Shown here: piece after piece, positions 41,706-53,412 of the stretch
How positions within the stretch are numbered: the stretch's first letter is position 1
How the letters are laid out: every line of letters starts with the position of its first letter
Source of the DNA: Ecdyonurus torrentis
Lineage: Eukaryota; Arthropoda; Insecta; Ephemeroptera; Heptageniidae
Length of the DNA stretch: 64,000 nt
NCBI GenBank assembly: GCA_949318235.1
Contig: OX439132.1
Span: 13,611,624-13,675,623, forward strand
Direction: 5' to 3'
Program-made: the position numbers and the translations under genes
The notes under the pieces: model-generated
Database searches by the model: none
The model's input: only the letters and a program-made list of their open reading frames with translations
What the model was told of the DNA's origin: nothing

Positions 41706-42554
41706 AATTTGTAAAATTAACTTTAAAATTAATTTGAGATTGTGAATCTAAAAAAGAATGCACAATTTTTTTTAGATAGAATAACAAATAAATATTTTTT
41801 CAGTATAATATATGCTTTATTGATTTTTTGTTTCCACTTAAAGCCCTTGTTAACTTACTTTTTTATCATTTAGAATTTAGAATAATAGACTGATAATTAC
41901 CATACCTTATTATCCATGAATTAGACACCATCACGTTGATTTTGTATTTATTTTCATTTATTTTACTTTTTGCGGTTATATCACGTATCTGACGTCACAA
42001 TGTACCGATGTAACTTGAGGGAGGGGCTTAAATTTATCACGTGACCAGAGCGGTGACTGTGATTGGCGGTGGTACAGTGTGACGTCATATACGTGATAGA
42101 ACCGCAAAAAGTAAAATAAACGAAAATAAATACAAAATCAACGTGATGGTGTCTAATTCATGGATAATAAGGTATGGTAATAATCAGTCTAGTATTCTAA
42201 ATGATAAAAAAGTAAGTTGACAAGGACTTTAACAAAGTGTTATTTATTTCTGCTTAAAAACAGCTTGTCAGTCATATTCTATGCACACAAATCTATAATA
42301 GCTAATATCACAAGCTTTTAGTCAGACATAATATTTAAAACAATAGGAATAAAAACATATTATAATAGTCAAAATCACAATTTTGATTTACAACACAAGT
42401 CATTTTTTTATTTAATGTGTTTGTTCTGATCAACATTATGTCATTTATTTTTTCATTAGTCTTTTTTTTTTCAAAGTCGGGTCCGGGTTTTCGGACCCTT
42501 TTTTTTTAAAGTTCGGGTCCGCGGAGCCGGGTCCGGACCCGTCAATTTCTTTTT
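41631..42554 (+). repeat. 924-bp internal repeat, copy 2
   Basis: This is the second, apparently identical copy of the 924-bp segment starting at 40707. It is followed by further 41-bp minisatellite units and the right end of the element. Confidence 0.92.
41838..42232. repeat. large inverted repeat (foldback core), copy 2
   Basis: This repeats 40914-41308 at an offset of 924, with the same arms, the same 64-bp centre and the same two TGACGTCA octamers (41990-41997 and 42080-42087). Confidence 0.85.
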
Positions 42555-42728
42555 CGGGTCCGCGGAGCCGGGTCCGGACCCGTCAATTTTTTTCTCGGGT
42601 CCGCGGAGCCGGGTCCGGACCCGTTAATTTTTTTTTCGGGTCCGCGGACCCGGGTCCGAAAGACCCGTCCAAAATATAAGGTTTTGGCCGGACCCGGGTC
42701 CGGATCCGGGTCCGGGTCCGAACCCCTG
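42475..42728 (+). repeat. 41-bp CpG-rich minisatellite, right array
   Basis: Units start at 42514, 42555, 42596 and 42637 with an exact 41-bp period. Degenerate GGGTCC repeats follow, running into the CCCCTG terminus of the element at 42728. Confidence 0.85.
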
Positions 42729-42736
42729 TATAAAAC
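42729..42736. repeat. right target-site duplication of the hAT-type element
   Basis: TATAAAAC lies immediately after the CCCCTG end and is an exact match to 40546-40553. Confidence 0.85.
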
Positions 42737-43385
42737 ACACTTCTATAAAAACATTTATATTTTTGAACAAACTTACGTTTTTTTTTGTATTTTTAATTTA
42801 TACATAAATTATCATAAAATAAGAAAATATATATATACCTAATGTTTTAATTTATTTGCTTATAAAATATAATTGTGTAAAAATAAACGTAGTTTTGAAG
42901 ATAATGTACTGAGATATTTTGCTACTTTCATAATAATTCTTTTTTAAATAGTGTTTTAGATATAGATAAAAGAAAAAAATTCCTACACAACAACATTGCT
43001 ATATTTTCCGTAAAAAAAACTATATAGGTTATGAAAGATATTATTTATAATAATAGAAAATTACACCTACCAAAATTCAAAAAATGCAATGCTATATTGA
43101 AACGGATGTTTTGATCTTTCTATTACAAAAAAAGATACCGCAAGGGACAATTTCCTAAAAAAAACAACATAAAATTTGTATAATTTGTATATATAAGCTT
43201 TAAACTAGCTGCATTTAAAAAAGTTAATTCTAACGAATAATACTTTTTTGGAGTTCTATAAATTTTATGTGTAATCAACGATCATAATATATAACATTTA
43301 GCGTTTTCAAAATAAGAATAATTTTCTTGAGGCGTTTTAATTAAGAGCTGTTTTATTGTATAATTTAGACTCCCAATGCCCAATT

Positions 43386-43409
43386 AAAAAAAAAAAAAAA
43401 AAAAAAAAA
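43386..43409. repeat. poly-A, 24 nt, with short tandem CGTATAAAAA
   Basis: The A tract is followed by two copies of CGTATAAAAA. Confidence 0.93.
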
Positions 43410-44710
43410 CGTATAAAAACGTATAAAAACATGTGCGAAAAAAAAAAAAGATGAAAAATTAACAAACAAAAAAACTTCTTTCGCATATTATATTAAATTT
43501 TAATTTGAAGATATTTTTTCCCCACAGGTCTTAAAAAAAAAGAAGAAAAATGTACTTACCACCGACTGTCGAGGTTGAATCAGCTTACCAACGGAGAGGA
43601 AATTCTGTAAAACAAATAGTTTTATATTTATATAATTAATACCAACTGTATTTTATTACATCAATGTTTTTAAATGCACGCGCCTATATACTGTTATATA
43701 TAGGGCTTTTAATTTTCCCAATAGTGTCACATAAAGTATTACAAAATTACTATCCAAAAAAATTTACGAGTATAAGAAAAGAAGAAGAAATACAATGTCA
43801 TAACTTCATCTTAGCTTGGTAAAAGGCGTTTTCATATAATAGTTAGCCAGCAGCCACCCCATAGAGTCTTGTTCTTTTATATTACATATACCCTCTATGT
43901 AATATTATTATTTAAGCTTTTAGTTATTATACGTATATGATATAAACTGTGATAGGTTGATTATAAGTAGAAGTTATGTATTTCTTAACTCATATTATGA
44001 CGCCTTTATAAATATTATACATATATATAGAACCTTTTTTTATACAACATACCAAAAGTAAAATATATGGAAAAAATAAAAAGATATATCACTTTTTTTT
44101 TAAGGTATAAATGATTGTAGATTATAATATTTAATAATAAGATATGTGAAAGAAAACATTTTAGCTTTTAAGCTCGTATAGTTGTAAATTTTATTTATTA
44201 ATAATATATTAATGTATATAAAAACAACTTTTAAAATGTCATATTTTTATAGTCTCTTATACACTATACACTATATTTTGTTTATACAATATATAAAATG
44301 TAAAGTAACATAAAATTTTCGTATTAAAGTACATTATAGAAAGTTTTATTATATAGTTTAAATTTTTAAAGAAGATTTTAAATATTTGATACAAAAACAT
44401 CAAATGATTATTAAATACACATTTTGTATATGAAGTCTTTATATTATTATATATCTTTTTTTTATTGGTATAATAAGTTTTAGACATTGTTTATGATAGC
44501 CGATAGACATTTATTTCCAATGTGCAATAAATTAGATGCAATTCCCCGCACATTAAAACTCATTTGAAATTTTCATGATTGTATATAATATATATATTCA
44601 TATTCATACATAACAGTGTGAATATATTGTTATTCGTGTATAAAATGACCACTAATATAGCAAACTTATAATTTGTATATATTGAATTGGAGGATCGCCT
44701 TAATGCATGT

Positions 44711-44713
<3 letters not shown>

Positions 44714-44804
<91 letters not shown>
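44714..44804. repeat. microsatellite (GA)n, 91 bp
   Basis: About 45 uninterrupted GA units. It is the longest GA/CT array in the window. Confidence 0.97.
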
Positions 44805-44806
<2 letters not shown>

Positions 44807-45081
44807 AATAATTTTTCAAATGACTGATTGATATAAGTTTGATAAAGTTTTATATAGATCAGTGCTGTAAATATACGTATTCTGAACTTATATATCATAA
44901 GTCAAAAATACTAATATATAGTACCACATTAACAAGTATGAAAAATGAGAAATAAAATTAGTAAAGTTTATGTATCTTATAGTACTTAAGTTGATGAATG
45001 CTGATGCAAATGTAGCTGCTGGGCTATATTCAAACGACTAGGATCAAAGAAAAGTAGCAAAGAGCGGCACCCAAAGAGTTT

Positions 45082-45103
45082 AAAAAAAAAAAAAAAAAAA
45101 AAA
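45082..45103. repeat. poly-A, 22 nt
   Basis: Uninterrupted A tract. Confidence 0.95.
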
Positions 45104-46237
45104 CACTAAAGGGCATCATAAACTTATATATTAAAAAGCAAAGCTTGCATATATGATATGTGGGAAGCCATAAAGCTATCTCATATATGGTACCCAAAAC
45201 AGATTTTCACTTACAGACACGAGACGATGGTATAATATATAATATAATGTGTACGCTGAGGATTAAAAAATATATATATGAAATGAGAACACTATTTATA
45301 ATATAATATATAATGACGGTACCAAAGACGTCCAATTACTCAATTTTTAATGCGTTTAAATATATTATATATATACCCTTTGCATGGTTTGTTATACTTA
45401 TGTATATGATGTTATTAAATAAAATAATAAAAATATATTATTATAATAGCTTAAACTTCTGTATATTAATAAATTATTATGAACGTAATTATACTTCATA
45501 TATAAACAGTTAATATTATAGTAAATTATGATATTTTTGTTTTACATTTGATTTAATGTGAGATTTAAATTATTATCAATATGATGTAATGATGTTATAT
45601 TATATAATATATATGTACAAAAGGGGTTTTAATGAGAGCATAATTATTTTTAGAATAACTAATGATGACAGCATTTTTCAACGTTAAGTATAGAAATTTA
45701 TAATTGTATACTTAATATCTTTGCTCATAGTTAGTATTTTATTATAGTGCTGTATCATTAATTAATAAAAAATAAGAGTCACTTTCAAGAGTTCTATTGA
45801 CTAGCTTAATATTTATAGTGAAGCAATAACTGTTTTGAAACCGCGACTTTAATGTGAGAAATCAGCTATACTGCGAGATCTGACTAAAAAGCTGCAAAGA
45901 AACAAACATCAGAAATTTTTGATATTATTTAAGTTATGTTCAAAAATGTCAAAATTTTGGGGGGCACCATCGCCTGATTTTAAATTATGATTTTTTGAAG
46001 TTTTAGTCATAAGAGACATGCTAATTTCAATAATTATTTTCTCTCTTCTGTGATGGTCAGCAGGATTTTTTTTTATCAATTTTATCAATTATTAACTTTC
46101 ATATTGCATCATATGTATATATATATAAAGTTTGGAAGTTTTCTTTTTAGATTTTGAGGTACAAAAGCCATCTATAAATAACCCTTAAACTATTTTTATC
46201 ATAACCGCTTTCGCATACACACATGCACGTTTCTAAA

Positions 46238-46382
46238 CGCATGCGCAATATGTTGAAACGGAAGCGGATGTGATCGAAATCACTTAAAGTAACCCCAGTG
46301 TCACCGCAGAGTTGTTTCTTTATTATAGAAATTTTAATCTGCGCATGCTTACTCTTATCACGTGACTTTCAGAGCATGCGCA
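46238..46382. promoter_or_regulatory. candidate regulatory element: three NRF1-like sites, E-box, ETS-like core
   Basis: CGCATGCGCA lies at 46238-46247, CGGAAG at 46259-46264, TGCGCATGC at 46340-46348, TCACGTGA at 46358-46365 and GCATGCGCA at 46374-46382. The last three are nested around a single dyad: the two outer words are exact reverse complements centred at 46361 and the E-box palindrome is centred at 46361.5. NRF1, USF/MITF-type and ETS sites are typical of housekeeping promoters in animals. No transcript or downstream reading frame supports a promoter here, so this may instead be a short palindromic repeat. Confidence 0.35.
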
Positions 46383-46797
46383 CATCAAACTTCTTTCTTT
46401 TTTTTTTTAGTGTGAATTTTAGTTACGCAATAAAAAATATACATGAATATCTGCATACATATATAATATTATGTATATAGTATAATGTTTCAATCAATAT
46501 GATAATAATCGAAATGAAATTTTATCTAAAAAGAAGAAGAAGAAAAAAGATAAGTTATGAAAACAAACAAGTTTTAGATTTATCTGATATTATAAATGTG
46601 ACCTTTTTTTTACAATTTGAAAGCTCTCTCACATAACATGCAAACGTCATGTCAAAGGTCGGATGAAAACGATTGAGAATGGATGTCTGATGTGATGCGA
46701 TGATTTATTCATGTTCTTACAATTTATTCCTGTCCTGTCAGTTGTGAGAAAAACGTGGTAGCAACCATCAAATGACATCTTTGCTTGTTTTGTTTTA

Positions 46798-46823
46798 CTC
46801 TCTCTCTCTCTCTCTCTCTCTCT
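46798..46823. repeat. microsatellite (CT)n, 26 bp
   Basis: 13 CT units. Confidence 0.95.
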
Positions 46824-48104
46824 TGTATACTTTTCCATGACTTGTCTTATGTCTTCTCAAAGTCATGAAAAGAGAGAATAAGATGCCACATCTTTTTTTA
46901 TTATTTTTATTTTTATATTTTGCATTAAATTTACATTCTATTTTTGATGTAAATATACATCGCATGGATTGTAAATTTATAATATTTCAAGCTTCATTTA
47001 AATTTTAACTTGTCAACAATGTATCATCTGTCATATATATTTTATTTGGTTAGATTTTTTTCATTAATTTATACGATATAGAGTGAGATTGACAAATTAT
47101 TTTTGCATATGAAAAAAACCCATGTTTTCTATATATAAATATAATATTGAAATTTATCAATTTATACAACACAGTAGTACACAATATACGCGTGACGTCC
47201 ATCATCATTTTATCATTGGAGACTAAAAAGTTCATGACCCATGAGTAATGATGTTTGGTGTTCAACAATTTTGTTTTCCTCTTTATTCATGCTATTATAG
47301 TTTGTCATGTATATATAAACTAAATAATTAAAAAAATTCATATTATTTGTTACAAAACAAATCATATAAAATATACGCTATATTATATAAAAATAAATTA
47401 ATAAAAATCTGAATGATATGGAACATTAAATAAGCGTAGTGCGGAGCCAATGACAGCTGACAGCACTTTATATGAAATTACTTCAAAAAATAAAATACTG
47501 TAAATATTTAAGGAAAGTTCATAATTTAAAAAAATTAAAAAGAAATTCTGCAAAAATTTATATTTTTTTATACTTTTTTATCTTATTAAAATATATTATT
47601 CATTTATATGGTATGTATGTAGTGTACGTATATACATAAATATATAATTAAAATAATAACAATAAAAAAAAATCTAGCCCAGGCATCAGTTAACAAATTA
47701 TCATCATTTTGAAAACTATTTCAAATAACCAAATAACAATTATTTTGATAAAGTATAATTTTTGTTTCTTACATGCCTTATTACATCATTATTGATAAAT
47801 GATTATTTATTATTATTATATAAATAATTGTGAAGCATATACATAAGAGAGGCGCCAAAGGCAACAACATATAACAATGACTTTTAACAATAAATAATTT
47901 CTCACACCATAATGTAACAATGTATGATAATGATAAATGACTTTTCTTCTACTACTATAACAATAGATTTGAAAAATTTTGCTCGGTTTGCTTTTTGAAA
48001 AAGTATAGAGAGAAAAAAAAAATAATGTATTGTGTATACTTGATGATTAAATAGATTATTATTTGCCTTTTGGCTCCTATAACTTTTGGTGTTCAATAAC
48101 ACTT

Positions 48105-48105
<1 letters not shown>

Positions 48106-48135
<30 letters not shown>
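48106..48135. repeat. poly-A, 30 nt
   Basis: First of three long homopolymers within 270 bp. Confidence 0.95.
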
Positions 48136-48137
<2 letters not shown>

Positions 48138-48183
48138 TCATGACATCAAAGAGTGTAATAAAATCTCTATATAGTCATGATTT

Positions 48184-48187
<4 letters not shown>

Positions 48188-48217
<30 letters not shown>
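48188..48217. repeat. poly-T, 30 nt
   Basis: Complementary to the A tract 52 bp upstream, so the pair forms an inverted repeat. Confidence 0.95.
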
Positions 48218-48219
<2 letters not shown>

Positions 48220-48351
48220 GATAATGATGATGTTGTTCACTTTAAGCACTTACTGGTAATATAATATATTATTATACATATTATATGAAATTCAAGTAAA
48301 AGTATGAATAGGTCGTTATGAAAAAAATAGTCATGATTTTCTCTATATGTG

Positions 48352-48373
48352 AAAAAAAAAAAAAAAAAAAAAA
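48352..48373. repeat. poly-A, 22 nt
   Basis: Third homopolymer of the cluster. The word ATAGTCATGATTTTC precedes both this tract (about 48327) and the poly-T at 48188 (about 48172). Confidence 0.95.
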
Positions 48374-49622
48374 GTAAGAAGAAGAAAAGAAATATACAAT
48401 CTGTTATTATTAATGATGAAATTTTTATAAATATACATGAACGTCAAATATATCATATAAAATGTTCAAATTTTAGTTAACGTTTTGAAATATAAGAAAC
48501 AAGACACATTTTTTTATAGATACCATACACATGTCATGAAATAAATAATAGTATAAATATAAAAAAAATATATATATGGTTAGTTGTCTTCACACCTAAT
48601 TACGAGCTGGCACGGCAGCCACTATGCCACACAGGGCCTTTGTGTTTCGCTTGTATAAGGGCGATGAAGGATGATCGTTTGTTCTAACTATGTTGAAAGG
48701 ACAGCCGTCAAGAGCTTCCGTGACCATTACCTACGTACGTACGTATATATACATTATTCTTCACCCCATCCCACACACAAAAAAATTTAAAATATATAAG
48801 TCAGTTTACAACTGACGTAATTATCAAAAGGAAAATGTATATAATGTTAAAATTTAGAGTAGAGAAACCAAGTATAGACTTTTATTGTCATATTTATTTA
48901 CTTATTTATTCATTTTTGCGTTTATTTACTTTATTTATTTATATTTCAGGAAGATTTCATTTTCAATTTTTTTATTTTATGCATTCTCTATGCACCATAA
49001 TAATTCAAAGCTATAGAAGTTTTTCTTAAAGTTTAAAATTATAATAATAAAAAAAGAAGACATAAATAAATAATGCAGTTTCTTTATGACATTCCCTCCT
49101 GCCTGCCTGTCTCTTAATTTAAACTTACAGCTGCATTGTTCTAAAATGCATTGTATTAAAGTTTAAAAACTTCTGTGTGTGTGGTGTATATTATAATATA
49201 GTTAATTTTAAAACTCAGTCGTATAGTGATACGATACGAAAAGGTTATGTAATGGATTACAATTATTTTTTTTTTATTTTTTTTACGTATAAAAATATGA
49301 AATATGGTCTAGATGACAGGATGGGGACAAAATATCCCCTTTTCTTTATACTCATGAATAAAAATTTACTTCTACGCACAGATCATCGCTCTTTTTTCTT
49401 TCTTTTCTGTCATTGAAAAGATTAGTGATTCAGTCTGCTAACGATACAACACGTTTCGTGACCTCTGTTGTCATTCAAACTTGAAATTATATATCATTCA
49501 GTATATTTGTGTGTTTTTGTATCATTCAAATATCAATTAAATTGAATATATGAATTCACCATGAGTAAATTTTTTATATTTCTTCTATCTAAAACAATAT
49601 CATTTATTTAATATACTGCATT

Positions 49623-49627
49623 AAAAA
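49623..49627 (-). terminator. Pol III terminator of the tRNA-Leu gene
   Basis: On the minus strand a run of five T residues begins 2 bases after the tRNA discriminator base. Runs of four or more T are the standard RNA polymerase III stop signal. The position fits the tRNA gene at 49630-49711. Confidence 0.85.
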
Positions 49628-49629
49628 TA

Positions 49630-49711
49630 TGGCAGCGGTGGGATTCGAACCCACGCCTCCGAAGAGACTGGTGCCTTAAACCAGCGCCTTAGACCGCTCG
49701 GCCACGCTACC
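49630..49711 (-). tRNA. tRNA-Leu (anticodon AAG)
   Basis: This is a cytosolic leucine tRNA that decodes CUU/CUC codons. On the minus strand the gene starts at 49711 and ends with discriminator base A at 49630. The 7-bp acceptor stem pairs GGTAGCG with CGCTGCC, with one T-G wobble. The anticodon AAG lies at 49677-49675 in loop TTAAGGC. A long class II variable arm (TCTCTTCGGAGG) follows, as expected for leucine tRNAs, and the T arm is GTGGG-TTCGAAT-CCCAC. The internal Pol III promoter is intact: A box TGGCCGAGCGG at 49704-49694 and B box GGTTCGAATCC at 49651-49641. A TTTTT terminator (49627-49623, minus strand) begins 2 bases after the discriminator. There is no intron, and CCA is not encoded, as is normal in eukaryotes. 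From memory, the sequence differs from the vertebrate homologue only at one anticodon-stem pair (T-A instead of A-T), which preserves pairing. It looks functional. Confidence 0.97.
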
Positions 49712-50855
49712 CGTTGGAAGCGAGTTGTGGAAAAGTACGTACTTATTTTCATTGCCGATAGAAGGCGTGTGGCGCGACTTTTTTAAATCATTAAAGTCGG
49801 CTTCACATAATGTAATTTATAACAAAATACATTTTATGTAAGAATTAAGTCAATAAGAAACTATATTACGTTCATAATCATTAAATTAAACTTATGTATG
49901 TATTTAAATTAATTTTTAATTATAAGATATAGTAGTTAATTATTATTTTACTATAATGCAGATATTGCAAGTAGAAACACTCTAAAAATATATACAAAAT
50001 ACTCACTTATTTCATCATTAATAAACCAAATAGTCTATGACATCAAATAAAATACGTATATAAATATATTATATCCTAAATTAAATCAATATTGCCATTT
50101 CAAATAATAATAAATGGGTAAAATATCACTGCGATGTGATTAAACTTATGTAGGGCAGATACTATACTGTCCTACAATAATATAAAGGCGTTTATATTAT
50201 ATTCTGTGTATTTTATATTATTCTTTCAACATTTATAAGTATATTATGCACTCAAAACCATGGAAAAAAAGGTAATAGTATCCTGTGTGCGCGACATTAT
50301 AGAATAAATAAAAATAAAATAACGTTAACATAAAGAAATTCAAAAAAGAAAATATCATAAAATAGTTACTCAAATTATGAACATTATTGCATGATGTGTT
50401 ATCGATTATTATTTTCTGATTCCGCAGGTATACGTTCAGCAGCAGGCAGGCATAATATAATATATTATAATATACGTCGTACGTATGCCTATAAGATGTA
50501 GACGTAGGTGTGTGTATATATATATAGCTAAATATCATTGTGTCATGTCATGTTATAATATTGCACTACAAAATAAAAAATCCAGCAAATAACATGCACT
50601 AAATTTTAAACTATATGACAATCACCCGCTGTGTCGTAAAACCTTTGTAAATAACAATTGTATTCATCAAGTATAAAATGATGAATTATTACGTATCGTG
50701 TAAATAATAATAAATTATATATTTTTTATGTATATATATATATTGTATACAAGAAGTATATAGAAAAGAAAAAAAGATAGATATATTATTATATAAATGA
50801 CATAGTGTACGTAATGTCATTCTATTCAATTCTTTATTATAAGGTAGTTGACTGA

Positions 50856-50878
50856 TTTTTTTTTTTTTTTTTTTTTTT
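50856..50878. repeat. poly-T, 23 nt
   Basis: Uninterrupted T tract. Confidence 0.95.
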
Positions 50879-50960
50879 CCAAAATAATTTTTTTCGACTC
50901 CTCCCCACCTATATATTTTCTGCAATAACACTTTGACAACAATATGTTATACTCTTTTTC

Positions 50961-50985
50961 TTTTTTTTTTTTTTTTTTTTTTTTT
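50961..50985. repeat. poly-T, 25 nt
   Basis: Uninterrupted T tract 82 bp after the previous one. Confidence 0.95.
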
Positions 50986-51366
50986 CGGGATCCTCCCCTT
51001 TCACAATATATTACTTCACCACCAAAAGCCACTGTACTATAGAACTCATTTTTCATTTTCTGTATAACATGTTTGTTTTTTTTATATATATAACCTATAT
51101 ACAATAAGTTGAGAAAACCAGTATACCACTTCACTAAACAGAAAAATAATATAAAAAAGTTGTATGTTCAAAAATTTACTATATCATTTATATTATAATA
51201 TAAAATAATATTATATTTTTCATAGTATGATTTTAAACAATACAAAAAAATGCGTGACTTAAAAGGCGTGTCATTTTTATATATTTTATTTGTCATTTTT
51301 ATTGTAGTATCTATTACATTACTTTACTTTAAAAAATAAAATAAAAAAAGTTGATAAGTTTTATTG

Positions 51367-51367
<1 letters not shown>

Positions 51368-51397
<30 letters not shown>
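51368..51397. repeat. poly-T, 30 nt
   Basis: Uninterrupted T tract. Confidence 0.95.
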
Positions 51398-51401
<4 letters not shown>

Positions 51402-51665
51402 AAAAGGTGACAGAACATATACCATTAAATTTAAGTGGCAATAAGATATCAATTTTAACACGCAAAATTTCACCTTTTCATTTCCAAAAATTTAGCAGCT
51501 GCAGATTTGTATGTTTTTACTACATTTTTATTGATAAAAATCATTTTTATTTTTCTAAAAAAATGAGTAAGTAAAAATTATTGAGCATGTAAAAGAATTT
51601 ATTAAATTATAGGGTGTATATTATATAGATAATGTATAAAATGCATTTCGTAAATATTTATATGC

Positions 51666-51686
51666 TTTTTTTTTTTTTTTTTTTTT
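51666..51686. repeat. poly-T, 21 nt
   Basis: Uninterrupted T tract. It is the fourth T tract of 20 or more within 0.83 kb. Confidence 0.95.
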
Positions 51687-52356
51687 ATTATTTTTTCAAT
51701 ATATAATATTATCATTCTTATAGAAAAGTAACTGAAAATTTAGTTAAAATTTTCTAATGATTTTTTTTTCTGGTTGTTCCTTTCAAAAATCTGCAATAAA
51801 ATAATTGTATTATGTGAGTATTGCCTATTTTTATATACTTAAAAACTTAAACTGATTTTTTTATTATTATTAGTATGCAAGCAATATAATGCACTTTTTT
51901 TATTGTTTACTCTCATCTTTCAATGAGTCATATCAAAACATTAAATCTTTTTGTGCATTCAGAAGGAAAAAAAACTCTCATGACAAAGAATAAAACCACT
52001 TTATAACCAACATATAAGATAAGCTACCAACAAACCTAAAACTAATATTATCTTTTTTTCTTTATTAAAAAATAAGACATGACTAGTTAAAATTACAACT
52101 ACTATTTATTTTTAACCCTTATTATTATTCTTTTTGCATAATAATAACAATGAAACTGGTTGTCACTGGTGGTTGCATATTATTTCCAGATGAAATACTT
52201 TAAAAAATAAAATCATACTTGATTTTATATACAGTATATATAGCAATAATGCAATGACATATAGAACGAATTATACGCAAAATTTGGTCTTCTCTTTTTT
52301 ATTTAAATAAAGGGTTGTTGCAGCTGTCTATATAAAAGAGAAGAAAAAAAAAGAGA

Positions 52357-52368
52357 GGGGGGGGGGGG
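52357..52368. repeat. poly-G, 12 nt
   Basis: Uninterrupted G tract that follows an A-rich purine run. Confidence 0.9.
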
Positions 52369-53236
52369 TACAATTGAAGTGTCAACCCTATCACCCCCTA
52401 TGATGCAATGACAGTGATACATTGTTACTGAGCTAATATATATGATCAAATTCAAGTACTTTTATATATATAACAAACGTGCGTCTGTGGCTTTGTAACT
52501 TTTCAACATTCTTTTAATGTACTTTTATTATTATTGTTAATATGTATGCATCCTAGTTTTAAAAAATACTTTGTCATTGTTATAATTATTTATCAACCAC
52601 TGACAATGAAAATAGACAAATCATCCTTATATCCTTAACATCAGATGCCAAACCCTATATAATATATAAAATCATTTCCGAGTCATTTGCATTTTAAATT
52701 AATTTGTAAGGTATATACTGTACATACACAATAATGTTGCATGGTTTTCTAAATAAATCTTAAAATCTATGTCAATTCAAAATTTTAAAAATATATGGCG
52801 TATAATTTTTCATTTTATAATTATATTATTTAAATGTTTGTTTTCTTGAATTTTATAAAATACAGCATCAACATATTATTAAAGTCAAGTTCTAATTTTT
52901 TTTAACTCTATATAGTTTCTATATAGCGAGAATTATTGTATATAATTTTATTGTACCTTACAATCAACACGTAAATGTTAAAACTATAATCAAAAGCTTA
53001 TTAAACACCATAAAACTTTTAAAATTATACTATTTTAGAAGAAAATATCTAAGAAAAGGCTTTTAAAAAAAAATTAGGCCACATGCTGTATATAATATTT
53101 TTAAACTTATATAATTATAGATAATCATAAGATATTTTATATAACATTATTCTTGTAATTTAATATTATAAATAAAATAATATATCCATTTCATATTTCT
53201 TGATGTGATTACGCATTTATGCCACTGATTGTAACA

Positions 53237-53260
53237 AAAATAAATAAATAAATAAATGAA

Positions 53261-53307
<47 letters not shown>

Positions 53308-53308
53308 G

Positions 53309-53339
<31 letters not shown>

Positions 53340-53344
53340 ATAGA

Positions 53345-53411
<67 letters not shown>

Positions 53412-53412
53412 A
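53237..53412. repeat. microsatellite (AAAT)n, about 176 bp
   Basis: About 44 tetranucleotide units with only three A-to-G interruptions (53258, 53308, 53343). The minus-strand frame through it reads as an Ile-Tyr-Leu-Phe repeat, which is an artefact of the array. Confidence 0.97.

Larger units (their letters stand above)
40554..42728. mobile_element. non-autonomous hAT-type DNA transposon, 2175 bp, with internal tandem duplication
   Basis: The element is bounded by a perfect 8-bp direct repeat TATAAAAC at 40546-40553 and 42729-42736. The ends are inverted: the left begins CAGGGGTTCAGACCCG and the right, read inward on the other strand, begins CAGGGGTTCGGACCCG, with one mismatch in 16. An 8-bp target-site duplication with CAGGG-type ends is characteristic of the hAT superfamily; assigning this element to hAT is inference. 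No transposase reading frame is present, so it would need a transposase supplied in trans. In order it contains: left end, 41-bp CpG-rich minisatellite units, a 924-bp segment, the same segment again, more minisatellite units, right end. Each 924-bp copy contains a large inverted repeat. The intact duplication and ends suggest a fairly recent insertion. Confidence 0.88.
42737..46237. other. no gene recognised; AT-rich DNA
   Basis: Contains A tracts and the 91-bp (GA)n. Open frames are mostly low-complexity. Confidence 0.6.
46383..49622. other. no gene recognised upstream of the tRNA gene's 3' side
   Basis: Contains the short (CT)n at 46798, the A30/T30/A22 cluster, and a CGTACGTACGTA run near 48735. 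Frames are 79 codons or less and not recognised. Confidence 0.6.

Noticed and set aside
40583..42728. CRISPR-like array from regularly spaced palindromic repeats
   Set aside because: The 41-bp units have T-rich, near-identical spacers and lie inside a eukaryotic transposon; this is a minisatellite.
44560..44898. 112-codon minus-strand frame with Ser-Leu repeats
   Set aside because: The repeated part is the (GA)n array, and the flanks carry no recognisable motif.
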